A DNA stretch of 64,000 nt from Paenibacillus harenae DSM 16969 (lineage in GTDB: Bacteria > Bacillota > Bacilli > Paenibacillales > Paenibacillaceae), in the NCBI RefSeq assembly GCF_000422465.1, contig NZ_KE383843.1, positions 398,399 to 462,398 on the forward strand, written 5' to 3'. Within the stretch, counting starts at the first letter, position 1. Every line of letters begins with the position of its first letter. This document shows positions 38,066 to 46,390 of this stretch, one piece after another. The notes under the pieces are model-generated. The model worked only from the letters and a program-made list of their open reading frames with translations. It searched no databases and was not told where the DNA came from. The position numbers and the translations under genes are program-made.

Positions 38066-38817
38066 AGCTCGATCCCGCCCGTTTCAAGCAGATCCTTCAC
38101 TACAACGCTTACCATGATCAACCCGGCGACAGGCGGCACGAATGCATTGCTGGAAGGCGGCTGCTTCGCTTTGCGGATCTCCGGGGCGTTCTCCGGTACG
38201 ATCCGCTGCGTGACATCCTCGCGCGGCTTCATCGGCGTCTCCGTGGAGAATACAACCTTAACCCCCCGCTTGATGCCTTCCTTCCGCAGCTTCGTGCGTA
38301 CGACCCGCGCAATAGGATCGGTATGCGTCTTCGAGATATCGACGACCTGAAACTTGGTCGGATCCATCTTGTTCGCCGCGCCCATGCTCGAAATAATCGG
38401 AATTTTGCGCTCCAGGCACTGCTTGATTAAGTGGATTTTGTACGAAATGGTATCCGAAGCGTCAACGACATAATCGGGCGTATGTTCGAAAAGCTGCTCG
38501 TACGTTTCTTCCGTATAGAACATCCGTAGCGCAATGACGTCGCAGTCCGGGTTAATAAGTTTAATACGGTCGCGCATGAGATCGGCCTTCGGCTGCCCGA
38601 CCGTTGACGTCAGCGCATGCACCTGCCGATTGACATTTGTAATATCGACAACGTCCTTATCGATCAGAATGATTCTTCCGATGCCCGTGCGCGCTAACGC
38701 TTCCGCTGCAATGCCTCCGACGCCGCCGATGCCGAGCACGGCAACCGTGCTCTCCTTCATCAGCTGTAATCCTTCAGGCCCGATGGCCAGCTCCGTACGT
38801 GAAAATTGGTGCAGCAT
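38062..38817 (-). CDS. tcdA: tRNA threonylcarbamoyladenosine dehydratase TcdA
   Basis: An E1-like enzyme of 251 residues that cyclises t6A37 of tRNA to ct6A using ATP. The nucleotide-binding GIGGVGGIAAEALARTGIG and the IDKDVVDITNVNRQ motif are clear, and MGAANKMDPT is typical of the family. It corresponds to B. subtilis YrvM and follows aspS by 29 bases. The C-terminus ends in a hydrophobic VVKDLL segment as in relatives. Confidence 0.94.
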   Translation of the reverse strand: MLHQFSRTELAIGPEGLQLMKESTVAVLGIGGVGGIAAEALARTGIGRIILIDKDVVDITNVNRQVHALTSTVGQPKADLMRDRIKLINPDCDVIALRMFYTEETYEQLFEHTPDYVVDASDTISYKIHLIKQCLERKIPIISSMGAANKMDPTKFQVVDISKTHTDPIARVVRTKLRKEGIKRGVKVVFSTETPMKPREDVTQRIVPENAPEIRKAKQPPSSNAFVPPVAGLIMVSVVVKDLLETGGIEL

Positions 38818-38846
38818 CAGGCTGCCGCCTCCTTTGCTGAATACGC

Positions 38847-40661
38847 TTATTTATCGTTTTTGTCCGCAGGAGCGTTCGCTGCGGCAACCGGCTGCTTCGG
38901 CTTAATGACCGTACGGATATGCAGCTGTTCAAGCTGAGATAGCTCGACTTCGGAAGGCGCATCGCACAGCAAGTCCGTCGCGCTTGCCGTTTTCGGGAAA
39001 GCAATCGTCTCCCGCAGGTTGGTGCGTCCGGTCAACAGCATAACAAGCCGGTCAAATCCGAATGCAATGCCGCCGTGAGGAGGCGTTCCGTATTCAAAGG
39101 CATCCAGCAGGAAGCCGAATTTGTCCTGCGCTTCTTCCATGCTGAAGCCAAGCGCCTTGAACATTTGCTCTTGAACCTCGCGTTTGTAAATACGCATCGA
39201 GCCGCCGCCTACTTCATAGCCGTTCAGGACAAGGTCGTATGCCTGCGCGCGGATTTGTCCCGGATCCGTATCGAAGAAATGAAGGTCTTCTTCGTTTGGA
39301 CGCGTGAACGGATGATGCTCCGCCACATAACGTTTTGCGTCTTCATCCCAGCCTAACAGAGGGAAATCAACGACCCATGCGAATTTGAACTTCGAATCGT
39401 CGATCAGCCCAAGATCGCGGCCTAACTTCGAACGCAGGTTGCCAAGCACATCGGCTACGACTTTTTTCTTGTCGGCGGAGAATGTTAATAGATCGCCTTC
39501 TTCCACTTGAAGACGCTCGGTCAATGCAGCGATTTCTTCCGGCTTCAGGAATTTGACGATCGGTCCGCGCCATTCGCCGTCTTTCACGGTAATCCATGCC
39601 AGACCCTTGCCTCCGTACCTTGCAGCGAAAGGCTGCAGGTCGTCAAGCTCCTTGCGGCTCCAGCTTGCGCAGCCTTTGGCGTTTAACGCCTTCACGACGC
39701 CGCCGCTTGCCGCTACGCTTGCAAATACCTTCACATCGCTGCCCGAAACGATATCGGTAATGTCTTCAATCTCAAGTCCGAAACGAAGATCCGGCTTGTC
39801 GGAGCCGTATTTATTCATCGCGTCCGCATACGTAATCCGTTGGAACGGCAGTTCCAGTTCAACGCCGACCGTATCGCGAAGAAGCTTCGCCGTTAACTGC
39901 TCCATTAGCGCAAGCAGCTGATCCTGTGATAAGAACGAAGTTTCGATGTCGACCTGCGTGAATTCAGGCTGACGGTCAGCACGAAGATCCTCGTCCCGGA
40001 AGCAGCGGGCGATTTGATAATAACGCTCGATTCCGCTGACCATCAGCAGCTGCTTGAAAATTTGCGGCGATTGCGGAAGCGCGAAAAACTCGCCTTCATG
40101 CACGCGGCTCGGAACCAAGTAATCACGCGCGCCTTCCGGCGTGCTTTTGGTTAAAATCGGTGTCTCGATATCGATGAAACCCTCGCCGTCAAGGAAATCG
40201 CGGAACACCTTCGCCGCTTTCGAGCGAAGCATTAACGTGCGCTGCATTTCCGGGCGGCGCAAATCCAGGTAACGGTATTTCAAGCGTAGCGATTCATCCA
40301 CCTCAACGCCGTCTTCGATTGGGAACGGAGGCGTCTTCGCCGCGTTCATGACTTCAATGTTGGTAACTCGAACTTCGATTTCGCCTGTAGCCAGATTAGC
40401 GTTATACGTCTCCGCATCGCGTTCAACGACCGTGCCTTGGATAGCCAGCACGTACTCGTTGCGGGCGCGGTCGGCTACGGCAAGCGCGTCGCCGGAGAAG
40501 TCCGGGTTGAACACGGTTTGAACGATACCTGAACGGTCGCGAAGATCAATGAAGAGTACGCCGCCAAGATCGCGGCGGCGCTGCACCCAACCGTTCAGCG
40601 TTACGGTTTGGCCTACGTCTGCTTTCGTCAGCAGGCCGCAATGATGAGTTTTTAATAACAT
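38847..40661 (-). CDS. aspS: Aspartyl-tRNA synthetase
   Basis: Charges tRNA-Asp (and perhaps tRNA-Asn, if this is a non-discriminating form) in the cytoplasm. The 604 residues show the N-terminal OB-fold anticodon domain (with QRRRDLGGVLFIDLRDRSG), the class II core with motif 2 (CFRDEDLRADRQPEFTQVD) and a GAD insert (about 300-400), and motif 3 (HGGIAFGFDRLVM). The ATG at 40659-40661 follows GGGAG. It lies downstream of hisS and under the same T-box. Confidence 0.98.
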   Translation of the reverse strand: MLLKTHHCGLLTKADVGQTVTLNGWVQRRRDLGGVLFIDLRDRSGIVQTVFNPDFSGDALAVADRARNEYVLAIQGTVVERDAETYNANLATGEIEVRVTNIEVMNAAKTPPFPIEDGVEVDESLRLKYRYLDLRRPEMQRTLMLRSKAAKVFRDFLDGEGFIDIETPILTKSTPEGARDYLVPSRVHEGEFFALPQSPQIFKQLLMVSGIERYYQIARCFRDEDLRADRQPEFTQVDIETSFLSQDQLLALMEQLTAKLLRDTVGVELELPFQRITYADAMNKYGSDKPDLRFGLEIEDITDIVSGSDVKVFASVAASGGVVKALNAKGCASWSRKELDDLQPFAARYGGKGLAWITVKDGEWRGPIVKFLKPEEIAALTERLQVEEGDLLTFSADKKKVVADVLGNLRSKLGRDLGLIDDSKFKFAWVVDFPLLGWDEDAKRYVAEHHPFTRPNEEDLHFFDTDPGQIRAQAYDLVLNGYEVGGGSMRIYKREVQEQMFKALGFSMEEAQDKFGFLLDAFEYGTPPHGGIAFGFDRLVMLLTGRTNLRETIAFPKTASATDLLCDAPSEVELSQLEQLHIRTVIKPKQPVAAANAPADKNDK

Positions 40662-40708
40662 AGTTTTCAATCTCCCTTAATTCATTAGAATGGTTTATTG
40701 TGTTGTTT

Positions 40709-41956
40709 TTAACCACTAATTTCATCGGCTAGCCGATCCAGCGCTACGAAACGCTGCTCGCCTTTCCCCATGTCCTTAAGCGCAATTTCTCCGCGCGCCA
40801 GCTCATCATCGCCAAGAATGGCGGTATAACGAGCTTGCAGCCGGTCCGCCGACTTCAGCTGCGCCTTCATTTTGCGTCCAAGATAGTCACGTTCCGCATG
40901 GATGCCGCGCCGCCTTAGCTGGTACACAAGCTTCGTCACTTCGCGGTCTGCCGCCTCGCCTAGCGCTATGAGATAAACATCGATCTCATTGAAAGCCGGC
41001 AGCTCCGTCTGCTGGTGCTGGAGCAGCAGGATCGTTCTCTCCAAGCCAAGGCCCAGCCCGACGCCCGGTTGATCGGGACCGCCGATCTCGGCTACCAGAC
41101 CGTTGTAACGGCCGCCTCCTCCTACCGTATCGATAGCGCCGATTCCTTCGGCCTTATATTCAAAGGCGGTATGCGTGTAGTAATCGAGACCGCGCACGAG
41201 ACGGTGATTAATCGTAAACGGAATGCCCATATCGCTTAAATACTGCTGTACCTTGCCAAAGTGGTTTTGACATTCCTCATCCAAGCTGTCCAAGATCGAC
41301 GGCGCGTCCGTGAAATGCTTCTGGTCCGTCTTGCAATCAAGCACCCGCAGCGGATTGCGGTCCATCCGGGACTGGCAATCCTTACAGAGAATCTCCCGCT
41401 TCGGTTCAAGAAACGCCAGCAGCCGCTCGCGGAACACGGCTCGTACGGCAGGCGTGCCGACCGAGTTGATCTCGACTCGCACTCCCTTAAGACCTACTTC
41501 CGTGTAAAAGGTATATCCGAGCGCAATCACCTCCGCATCAAGAGCGGGATCAACCGAACCGATCGCCTCGACGCCGAACTGATGCAGCTGGCGATAGCGG
41601 CCAGCTTGGGGCCGTTCATAACGGAACATCGGTCCGATGTAATACAGCTTCGACACATCCGGTTCGCCGTACAGCTTATTCTCGACATAAGACCTTACGA
41701 CGCCCGCCGTTCCTTCCGGGCGCAGCGTGAGGCTGCGGTCGCCGCGGTCGGTAAAGGTATACATCTCTTTCTCGACAATATCGGTCGTTTCGCCGACACC
41801 GCGCTGAAACAGCTCCGTCGATTCGAAAATCGGCGTGCGAATTTCGCGGAAATTAAAGCGCCGGCAAATGTCGCGCGCCTTCTGCTCAACGAACTGCCAT
41901 CTCTCTACAGCGCCAGGCAAAATATCCTGCGTGCCCGGCATTTTTTGAAAAGCCAT
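40709..41956 (-). CDS. hisS: Histidyl-tRNA synthetase
   Basis: Charges tRNA-His. The 415 residues have class II motif 1 near the N-terminus, motif 2 (FRYERPQAGRYRQLHQFGVE), the histidine-specific LVRGLDYYTHTAFE, and a C-terminal anticodon-binding domain (about 325-415). The ATG follows AGGAGGG. It is the first gene of hisS-aspS-tcdA, transcribed through a T-box leader whose specifier seems to be an aspartate codon. Confidence 0.98.
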   Translation of the reverse strand: MAFQKMPGTQDILPGAVERWQFVEQKARDICRRFNFREIRTPIFESTELFQRGVGETTDIVEKEMYTFTDRGDRSLTLRPEGTAGVVRSYVENKLYGEPDVSKLYYIGPMFRYERPQAGRYRQLHQFGVEAIGSVDPALDAEVIALGYTFYTEVGLKGVRVEINSVGTPAVRAVFRERLLAFLEPKREILCKDCQSRMDRNPLRVLDCKTDQKHFTDAPSILDSLDEECQNHFGKVQQYLSDMGIPFTINHRLVRGLDYYTHTAFEYKAEGIGAIDTVGGGGRYNGLVAEIGGPDQPGVGLGLGLERTILLLQHQQTELPAFNEIDVYLIALGEAADREVTKLVYQLRRRGIHAERDYLGRKMKAQLKSADRLQARYTAILGDDELARGEIALKDMGKGEQRFVALDRLADEISG

Positions 41957-42009
41957 TCGAATTCCCTCCTGCCCCAGTAATAAATGCTGTTATGGTTCGG
42001 AAAACGCAA

Positions 42010-42052
42010 AAAACTCCCGTTCCTGACGGCTCATGCCGAAAGGGACGAGAGT
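42010..42052 (-). terminator. Regulatory terminator of the hisS-aspS T-box
   Basis: On the minus strand CTCTCGTCCCTTTCGGC pairs with GCCGTCAGGAACGGGAG, followed by TTTTTTG. This is the T-box terminator upstream of hisS. Confidence 0.9.
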
Positions 42053-42323
42053 GTATCTCCCGTGGTACCACCCACATTCCGAGACTGCATGCCCAGGCAG
42101 CAGCTCGCTTAAGACGGTTAACGTCCGTCATCCGCAGTGCGGCTACTTAACGCCGAAAGTGACAAGACTACGCTTGCCAAGCTCGTTCGTTCACCGTCTG
42201 TTCTCCGGGAGGTCTATTCATTCAACCGGTATAAGGACGCTTGCAGCCTTAATGACGTCCCTCTCTGGATATAACGCGAAGAATTACTTTGTCCCATCAA
42301 CGAATCCATTTGAATCATACTGA
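42010..42323 (-). ncRNA. T-box riboswitch of the hisS-aspS operon (aspartate specifier likely)
   Basis: The leader has the T-box sequence GGGTGGTACCACG (42061-42073), the Stem I AGAGAGG element (near 42259-42265) and a terminator. In the 3' side of Stem I the sequence GAATA-GAC-CTCCCGGAG (near 42206-42222) places GAC, an aspartate codon, at the consensus distance before the closing GGAG. The variable base after TGG is T, which can pair with A73 or G73 (tRNA-Asp) but not with C73 (tRNA-His). Together this points to sensing of uncharged tRNA-Asp. Confidence 0.88.
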
Positions 42324-42329
42324 GAGTTA

Positions 42330-42358
42330 ATTTTACCCGCAGCCTTTCATAAAGTCAA
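42330..42358 (-). promoter_or_regulatory. SigA promoter of the hisS-aspS T-box leader
   Basis: TTGACT (42353-42358) and TAAAAT (42330-42335) are 17 bases apart on the minus strand, just ahead of the T-box leader. Confidence 0.8.
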
Positions 42359-42388
42359 GAATCAAGTGTCCCGTTCGACAAAAGGACA

Positions 42389-42417
42389 GAAAAAAACCTA
42401 CAAAACGAGTTGTAGGT
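42389..42417 (-). terminator. Rho-independent terminator after the 55-codon gene
   Basis: On the minus strand ACCTACAA-CTCGTT-TTGTAGGT is followed by TTTTTTCTG. It lies 210 bases beyond the small gene at 42627-42794 and insulates the hisS promoter. The 209 bases between (42418-42626) hold no gene I can support. Confidence 0.75.
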
Positions 42418-42626
42418 CCAAAAGTAAAATATATTTTTAAAAAGGGGGTCGAGATTTATTATAGGTTAACGATGTTAAAAGCAGGTTAGAGATTGATTAC
42501 AGAAATATTACAATTTCGAAAGCGTTTTACGCAATCATTCCCTTATACCTTCTTATATTTGAACAAATGCCGCCCAGGTTTTATCCCGAACGGCGCCGAA
42601 GAACAATTTCACTGTTTCTATAGCGG

Positions 42627-42794
42627 TTAACGGCCTTGATGGTTCCGGCGGGGATTTACCGCAAAACCCGCCCATTCTTCAGCAGCCTCGATGTTGTCCT
42701 CCATCGCACTTAAAAGTCCGGCTTCTCTGCGATCCGGGTGCAGCAGTATTCTGGAAGCTCGTTCTATGCTTTGTTCCTTGCGTGATTGGTGCAT
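42627..42794 (-). CDS. Small hypothetical protein, 55 residues
   Basis: A short gene with good translation signals: TTGGAGG nine bases before the ATG at 42792-42794 and a TAA at 42627-42629. The predicted protein opens MHQSRKEQSIERASRILL, is rich in Arg and Glu, is probably helical (about 5-42), and has no signal peptide or membrane helix. I recognise no family. The codon use looks coding, with GC-ending codons mixed as in neighbours. It lies alone between dtd and the hisS T-box, with a terminator further downstream. Function unknown. Confidence 0.6.
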   Translation of the reverse strand: MHQSRKEQSIERASRILLHPDRREAGLLSAMEDNIEAAEEWAGFAVNPRRNHQGR

Positions 42795-42886
42795 GCGCGG
42801 TATACCTCCAATATAACATCAGCACGCTCCGGCCGATTCCTCCGTACACGTGTCTACATGTCTATTGTAACCCGCGTTTCCTCATC

Positions 42887-43330
42887 TTAAGCGCCGCTTT
42901 CCAAAATTAAAGTGACCGGTCCGGAGTTCACGAATTCGACGTCCATCATCGCGCCGAAACGGCCGGTCTCCACGATAAGTCCGAGCGAGCGAAGCGCTTC
43001 GTTAAACTTGTCATACAGCTGCTCAGCCTGCTCCGGCCTCGCCGCGGCCATAAAATTCGGGCGTCTCCCCTTGCGGCAATCGCCGTACAACGTGAACTGC
43101 GATACCGATAACAATTGCCCGCCGGTATCCGTAACGGACAAATTCATTTTGCCGGATTCATCCTCGAAGATGCGCAAGCCCGCTATTTTATCCGCCATCC
43201 ACCGTATATCCGCTTCCGTATCTTCATGCGTAATGCCAACCAGCAGTACGAGTCCGTGTTCGATAGAACCGGCAATTTCGCCTTCGATGACGACTTTGGC
43301 CTGCTTGCTGCGCTGTACGACTACTTTCAC
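42887..43330 (-). CDS. dtd: D-aminoacyl-tRNA deacylase
   Basis: Removes D-amino acids (and glycine from tRNA-Ala) from mischarged tRNAs. The 147 residues equal the family length. Signature motifs are SQFTLYGDCRKGRRPNF, with the catalytic Thr, and the Gly-cisPro motif in NSGPVTLILES at the end. The start is a GTG nine bases after GGAGG; the reading frame is open further upstream but without homology. It follows relA by 52 bases, the order also found in B. subtilis. Confidence 0.96.
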   Translation of the reverse strand: MKVVVQRSKQAKVVIEGEIAGSIEHGLVLLVGITHEDTEADIRWMADKIAGLRIFEDESGKMNLSVTDTGGQLLSVSQFTLYGDCRKGRRPNFMAAARPEQAEQLYDKFNEALRSLGLIVETGRFGAMMDVEFVNSGPVTLILESGA

Positions 43331-43382
43331 TTCGCGTAACCTCCGATGATCTGAGCATGCCCGCCGGATATGGCCGGCTTCT

Positions 43383-45563
43383 CTATTGCATGATACGTTG
43401 CACGGAATAAATATCCTGCACCCGCTTAATCTTCTCCACGACCGAAGACAGATGTTCAATATTGCGAATAAGCACCGTCATATGAATAAGCGCCATCTTA
43501 TTTTTAACCGAACGTCCCGTTACCGCAGATATATTCGTTTTGCTCTCGGACACCGCCTGCAGCACCTCGTTGAGAAGCCCTCTGCGGTCATGACCCGTAA
43601 TCTCGATATCGACGCTGTAATTCGCTTCGCTCGATTGCTCCCACTCCACCTCGATAACGCGTTCGCCTTCCTCGCCCTGATCGCCGAACGGAATGTTCGT
43701 GCAGTCCATCCGGTGAACGGAGACGCCGCGGCCCCGCGTTATATAACCGACGATCGAATCGCCCGGCACCGGGTTGCAGCAGCGGGCGAATCTGACAAGC
43801 AAATTGTCGATTCCCTTAACCGTTACGCCCTGGTTCGGTCTAGTCTTCCGGTTGCCCGGCGACTTAATTTCCTTTATCTCGGCCGTAAGCTCCAGCTGAT
43901 TCGCAAGCTCAGCCTCCTTGCGCATCTTCTCGGTCAGCTTCGTACATATTTGCGCAGCCGTAATACCGCCAAAGCCGATGGCCGACATCATGTCCTCAAT
44001 ATCGTTGAACGCGAATTTCGCGGCAGCCTCCTGCAGCTTATCCTCCTGCAGCCATGCGGACGGCTCGAGTCCGAGCCGCTTCAGCTCGCGCTCAAGCAGC
44101 TCGCGGCCCTTCGCGACATTCTCATCGCGCTTCTCCTTCTTGAACCATTGCCGGATCTTGCTGCGCGCATGCGACGACTGGGCGATCTTCACCCAATCCT
44201 GGCTCGGACCGTAGGAATGCTTAGACGTTAAAATTTCAATAATATCTCCCGTCTTCAGCTTATGATCAAGCGGCACGATCCGGCTGTTCACCTTCGCGCC
44301 GATCGTCCGGTTGCCGACCTCCGTATGGATGCGGTAAGCAAAGTCAAGCGGAACCGATCCCGCAGGCAGCTCGATGACTTCCCCGCTCGGCGTAAAGACA
44401 AAAACCAAGTCGGAGAAAAAGTCCATTTTCAGCGACTCCATAAATTCGGACGCATCGCGCGCTTCATTCTGAAGCTCTAAAATCTCGCGGAACCAGGTCA
44501 TTTTATCCTCAAAGCTGCCGCCAGGCACGATCGAGCCTTCCTTATACGCCCAATGTGCCGCAATGCCGTACTCGGAGGTTCTGTGCATTTCCCAGGTCCG
44601 GATTTGAACCTCGGTCGGTTCGCCGTTGGGACCGATTACGGTCGTATGAAGCGACTGATACATATTCGCCTTCGGCATTGCGATATAATCCTTGAAGCGT
44701 CCGGGCATCGGCTTCCACAGCGTATGAATAATGCCAAGCGTCGCATAACAATCCTTGATATTATCGACAATAATTCGAATCGCCAGCAGATCGTAAATTT
44801 CGGTAAACTGCTTATTCCGGTCCGTCATTTTTTTGTAAATGCTGTACAAATGCTTGGGTCTTCCGGAAATATCGCCTTCGATGCCCATTTCCTCCAGCTT
44901 CTCCGAAATCCTGGTAATGACATCGTCGATAAACTGCTCGCGCTCGGCGCGTTTTTTCTTCATAAGATTCGCGATCCGGTAATATTGCTGCGGATTCAAA
45001 TAACGCAACGCGATATCTTCCATTTCCCATTTGATTGCCGATATCCCCAGCCTGTGCGCAATCGGGCAAAAGATCTCCAAGGTTTCGTACGCGATTCGTC
45101 GCTGCGCTTCCTCCGATTGGAATTTCAGCGTTCGCATATTATGCAGCCGGTCCGCCAATTTAATAAGAATGACGCGAATATCCTGTGCCATCGCGACAAA
45201 CATTTTACGGTAGTTTTCGTTCTGCTGCTCTTCCTTGGAGCGGAATTTTATTTTCTCGAGCTTTGTCAGCCCGTCAACGAGCATCGCACAGGTTTCGCCA
45301 AATTTCGCGCGAACCGTCTGCAAATCCACCGTCGTATCCTCGACGACATCATGAAGCAATGCCGCGATAATCGACAGCACGTCCATTTGCATATCAACAA
45401 GAATGTCCGCAACCGCGACGGGGTGTAATATATACGGCTCTCCCGATTTCCGCACTTGTCCGTGATGGGCTTGTTCCGCGAAGTCATAGGCTTCCTGTAT
45501 GCGTATAAGGTCCTGCTCTTTCATATAGGCGGATGCCTTCTCGATTAAATGCTCAATGCCCAT
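43383..45563 (-). CDS. relA: Bifunctional (p)ppGpp synthetase/hydrolase Rel
   Basis: Makes and degrades the alarmone (p)ppGpp in the stringent response. The 726 residues show the HD hydrolase domain (LLHDVVEDT near 75), the synthetase domain (about 230-350, with YQSLHTTVIGPNGEPTEVQIRT split over the region), TGS (about 390-450), a helical/zinc-finger region with CCNPVPGD, and a C-terminal ACT domain (about 655-726). Intact HD residues indicate a bifunctional enzyme. The ATG at 45561-45563 follows GGGAAGGGA; the open frame upstream has no homology. Its promoter carries a palindrome in the spacer. Confidence 0.98.
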   Translation of the reverse strand: MGIEHLIEKASAYMKEQDLIRIQEAYDFAEQAHHGQVRKSGEPYILHPVAVADILVDMQMDVLSIIAALLHDVVEDTTVDLQTVRAKFGETCAMLVDGLTKLEKIKFRSKEEQQNENYRKMFVAMAQDIRVILIKLADRLHNMRTLKFQSEEAQRRIAYETLEIFCPIAHRLGISAIKWEMEDIALRYLNPQQYYRIANLMKKKRAEREQFIDDVITRISEKLEEMGIEGDISGRPKHLYSIYKKMTDRNKQFTEIYDLLAIRIIVDNIKDCYATLGIIHTLWKPMPGRFKDYIAMPKANMYQSLHTTVIGPNGEPTEVQIRTWEMHRTSEYGIAAHWAYKEGSIVPGGSFEDKMTWFREILELQNEARDASEFMESLKMDFFSDLVFVFTPSGEVIELPAGSVPLDFAYRIHTEVGNRTIGAKVNSRIVPLDHKLKTGDIIEILTSKHSYGPSQDWVKIAQSSHARSKIRQWFKKEKRDENVAKGRELLERELKRLGLEPSAWLQEDKLQEAAAKFAFNDIEDMMSAIGFGGITAAQICTKLTEKMRKEAELANQLELTAEIKEIKSPGNRKTRPNQGVTVKGIDNLLVRFARCCNPVPGDSIVGYITRGRGVSVHRMDCTNIPFGDQGEEGERVIEVEWEQSSEANYSVDIEITGHDRRGLLNEVLQAVSESKTNISAVTGRSVKNKMALIHMTVLIRNIEHLSSVVEKIKRVQDIYSVQRIMQ

Positions 45564-45677
45564 GAAACGTCCCTTCCCAAGCGTAAACGGCTGTTTATCT
45601 TGCCCTCGCCGGCAAGAATCCGTTTCGCAATGAAATAAAAGCGGTGTATAAATGTCGGTTTTCCGAGTTTTTATAAT

Positions 45678-45707
45678 ATTATGCCTGTTATAACAGCATG
45701 ACGTCAA
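45678..45707 (-). promoter_or_regulatory. relA promoter with palindrome in the spacer
   Basis: TTGACG (45702-45707) and CATAAT (45678-45683) are 18 bases apart on the minus strand, about 115 bases before the relA ATG. The perfect palindrome CTGTTATAACAG (45685-45696) lies between them and could be an operator for an unknown repressor. Confidence 0.6.
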
Positions 45708-45751
45708 CTATCGAAGTGATGCTGATCACCCATCGCGGCCATTCCGGTTCT

Positions 45752-45800
45752 AAAAAACCGCCGTCCCTTCGCGATTCGTACGGAAGGAGACAGGCGGTTG
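45752..45800 (-). terminator. Rho-independent terminator of apt
   Basis: On the minus strand AACCGCCTGTCTCCTTC pairs with GAAGGGACGGCGGTT and is followed by TTTTAG, 20 bases after the apt stop. Confidence 0.88.
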
Positions 45801-45820
45801 GTTCGCACGCGCTGCATTTA

Positions 45821-46351
45821 TCAGCTATAGGTCATTAATGAGAAAACATCGATTCCATCCAGCTTCTCGCGGCCGTTCAAATAAGCAAGCTCGATCAGGA
45901 AGGCCGCTCCGACGACCTCGCCGCCGAGCTGGCGGACGAGATTAATGGAGGTTGCGATCGTGCCGCCCGTAGCGAGCAGATCGTCCGCGATCAATACCCG
46001 TTGTCCCGGCGAAATAGCGTCCTTATGCATGGCAAGCTGGTCTTTGCCGTATTCCAGATCATAGCTTGCCGAGATCGTCTCGCCCGGCAATTTGCCGCTT
46101 TTGCGGATTGGAGCAAAGCCTACGCCGAGCGCCAACGCGAGGGGAGCTCCGACGACGAAGCCGCGCGCCTCCGGTCCTGCGATAATATCGATCTTCATGT
46201 TCGAAACGGCTTCCCGCATTTCTTCGACGGCTGCGCGATACGCTCCGCCATCCTTCAACAACGTCGTAATATCTTTGAACCGGATACCCGGCTGCGGAAA
46301 ATCGGGAATAACCCGGATGTAATCTTTAAAATTGTATTGTATGTTCGACAT
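45821..46351 (-). CDS. apt: Adenine phosphoribosyltransferase
   Basis: Salvages adenine to AMP with PRPP in the cytoplasm. The 176 residues match the family; the PRPP-binding motif is VLIADDLLATGGT and the N-terminal YIRVIPDFPQPGIRFKDI is diagnostic. I chose the ATG at 46349-46351 (MSNIQYNF) since AAGGG lies upstream; a GTG seven codons earlier overlaps that site. It follows recJ by 39 bases and precedes relA, as in B. subtilis, but here a terminator separates apt from relA. Confidence 0.97.
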   Translation of the reverse strand: MSNIQYNFKDYIRVIPDFPQPGIRFKDITTLLKDGGAYRAAVEEMREAVSNMKIDIIAGPEARGFVVGAPLALALGVGFAPIRKSGKLPGETISASYDLEYGKDQLAMHKDAISPGQRVLIADDLLATGGTIATSINLVRQLGGEVVGAAFLIELAYLNGREKLDGIDVFSLMTYS

Positions 46352-46390
46352 TGATCTGTCAACCCTTCCCACTCATCATCATCATTATTA

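Noticed and set aside
42512..42527. cre-like sequence CGAAAGCGTTTTAC
   Set aside because: The core resembles a cre but three outer positions fail, and it is not placed at a promoter of any gene.
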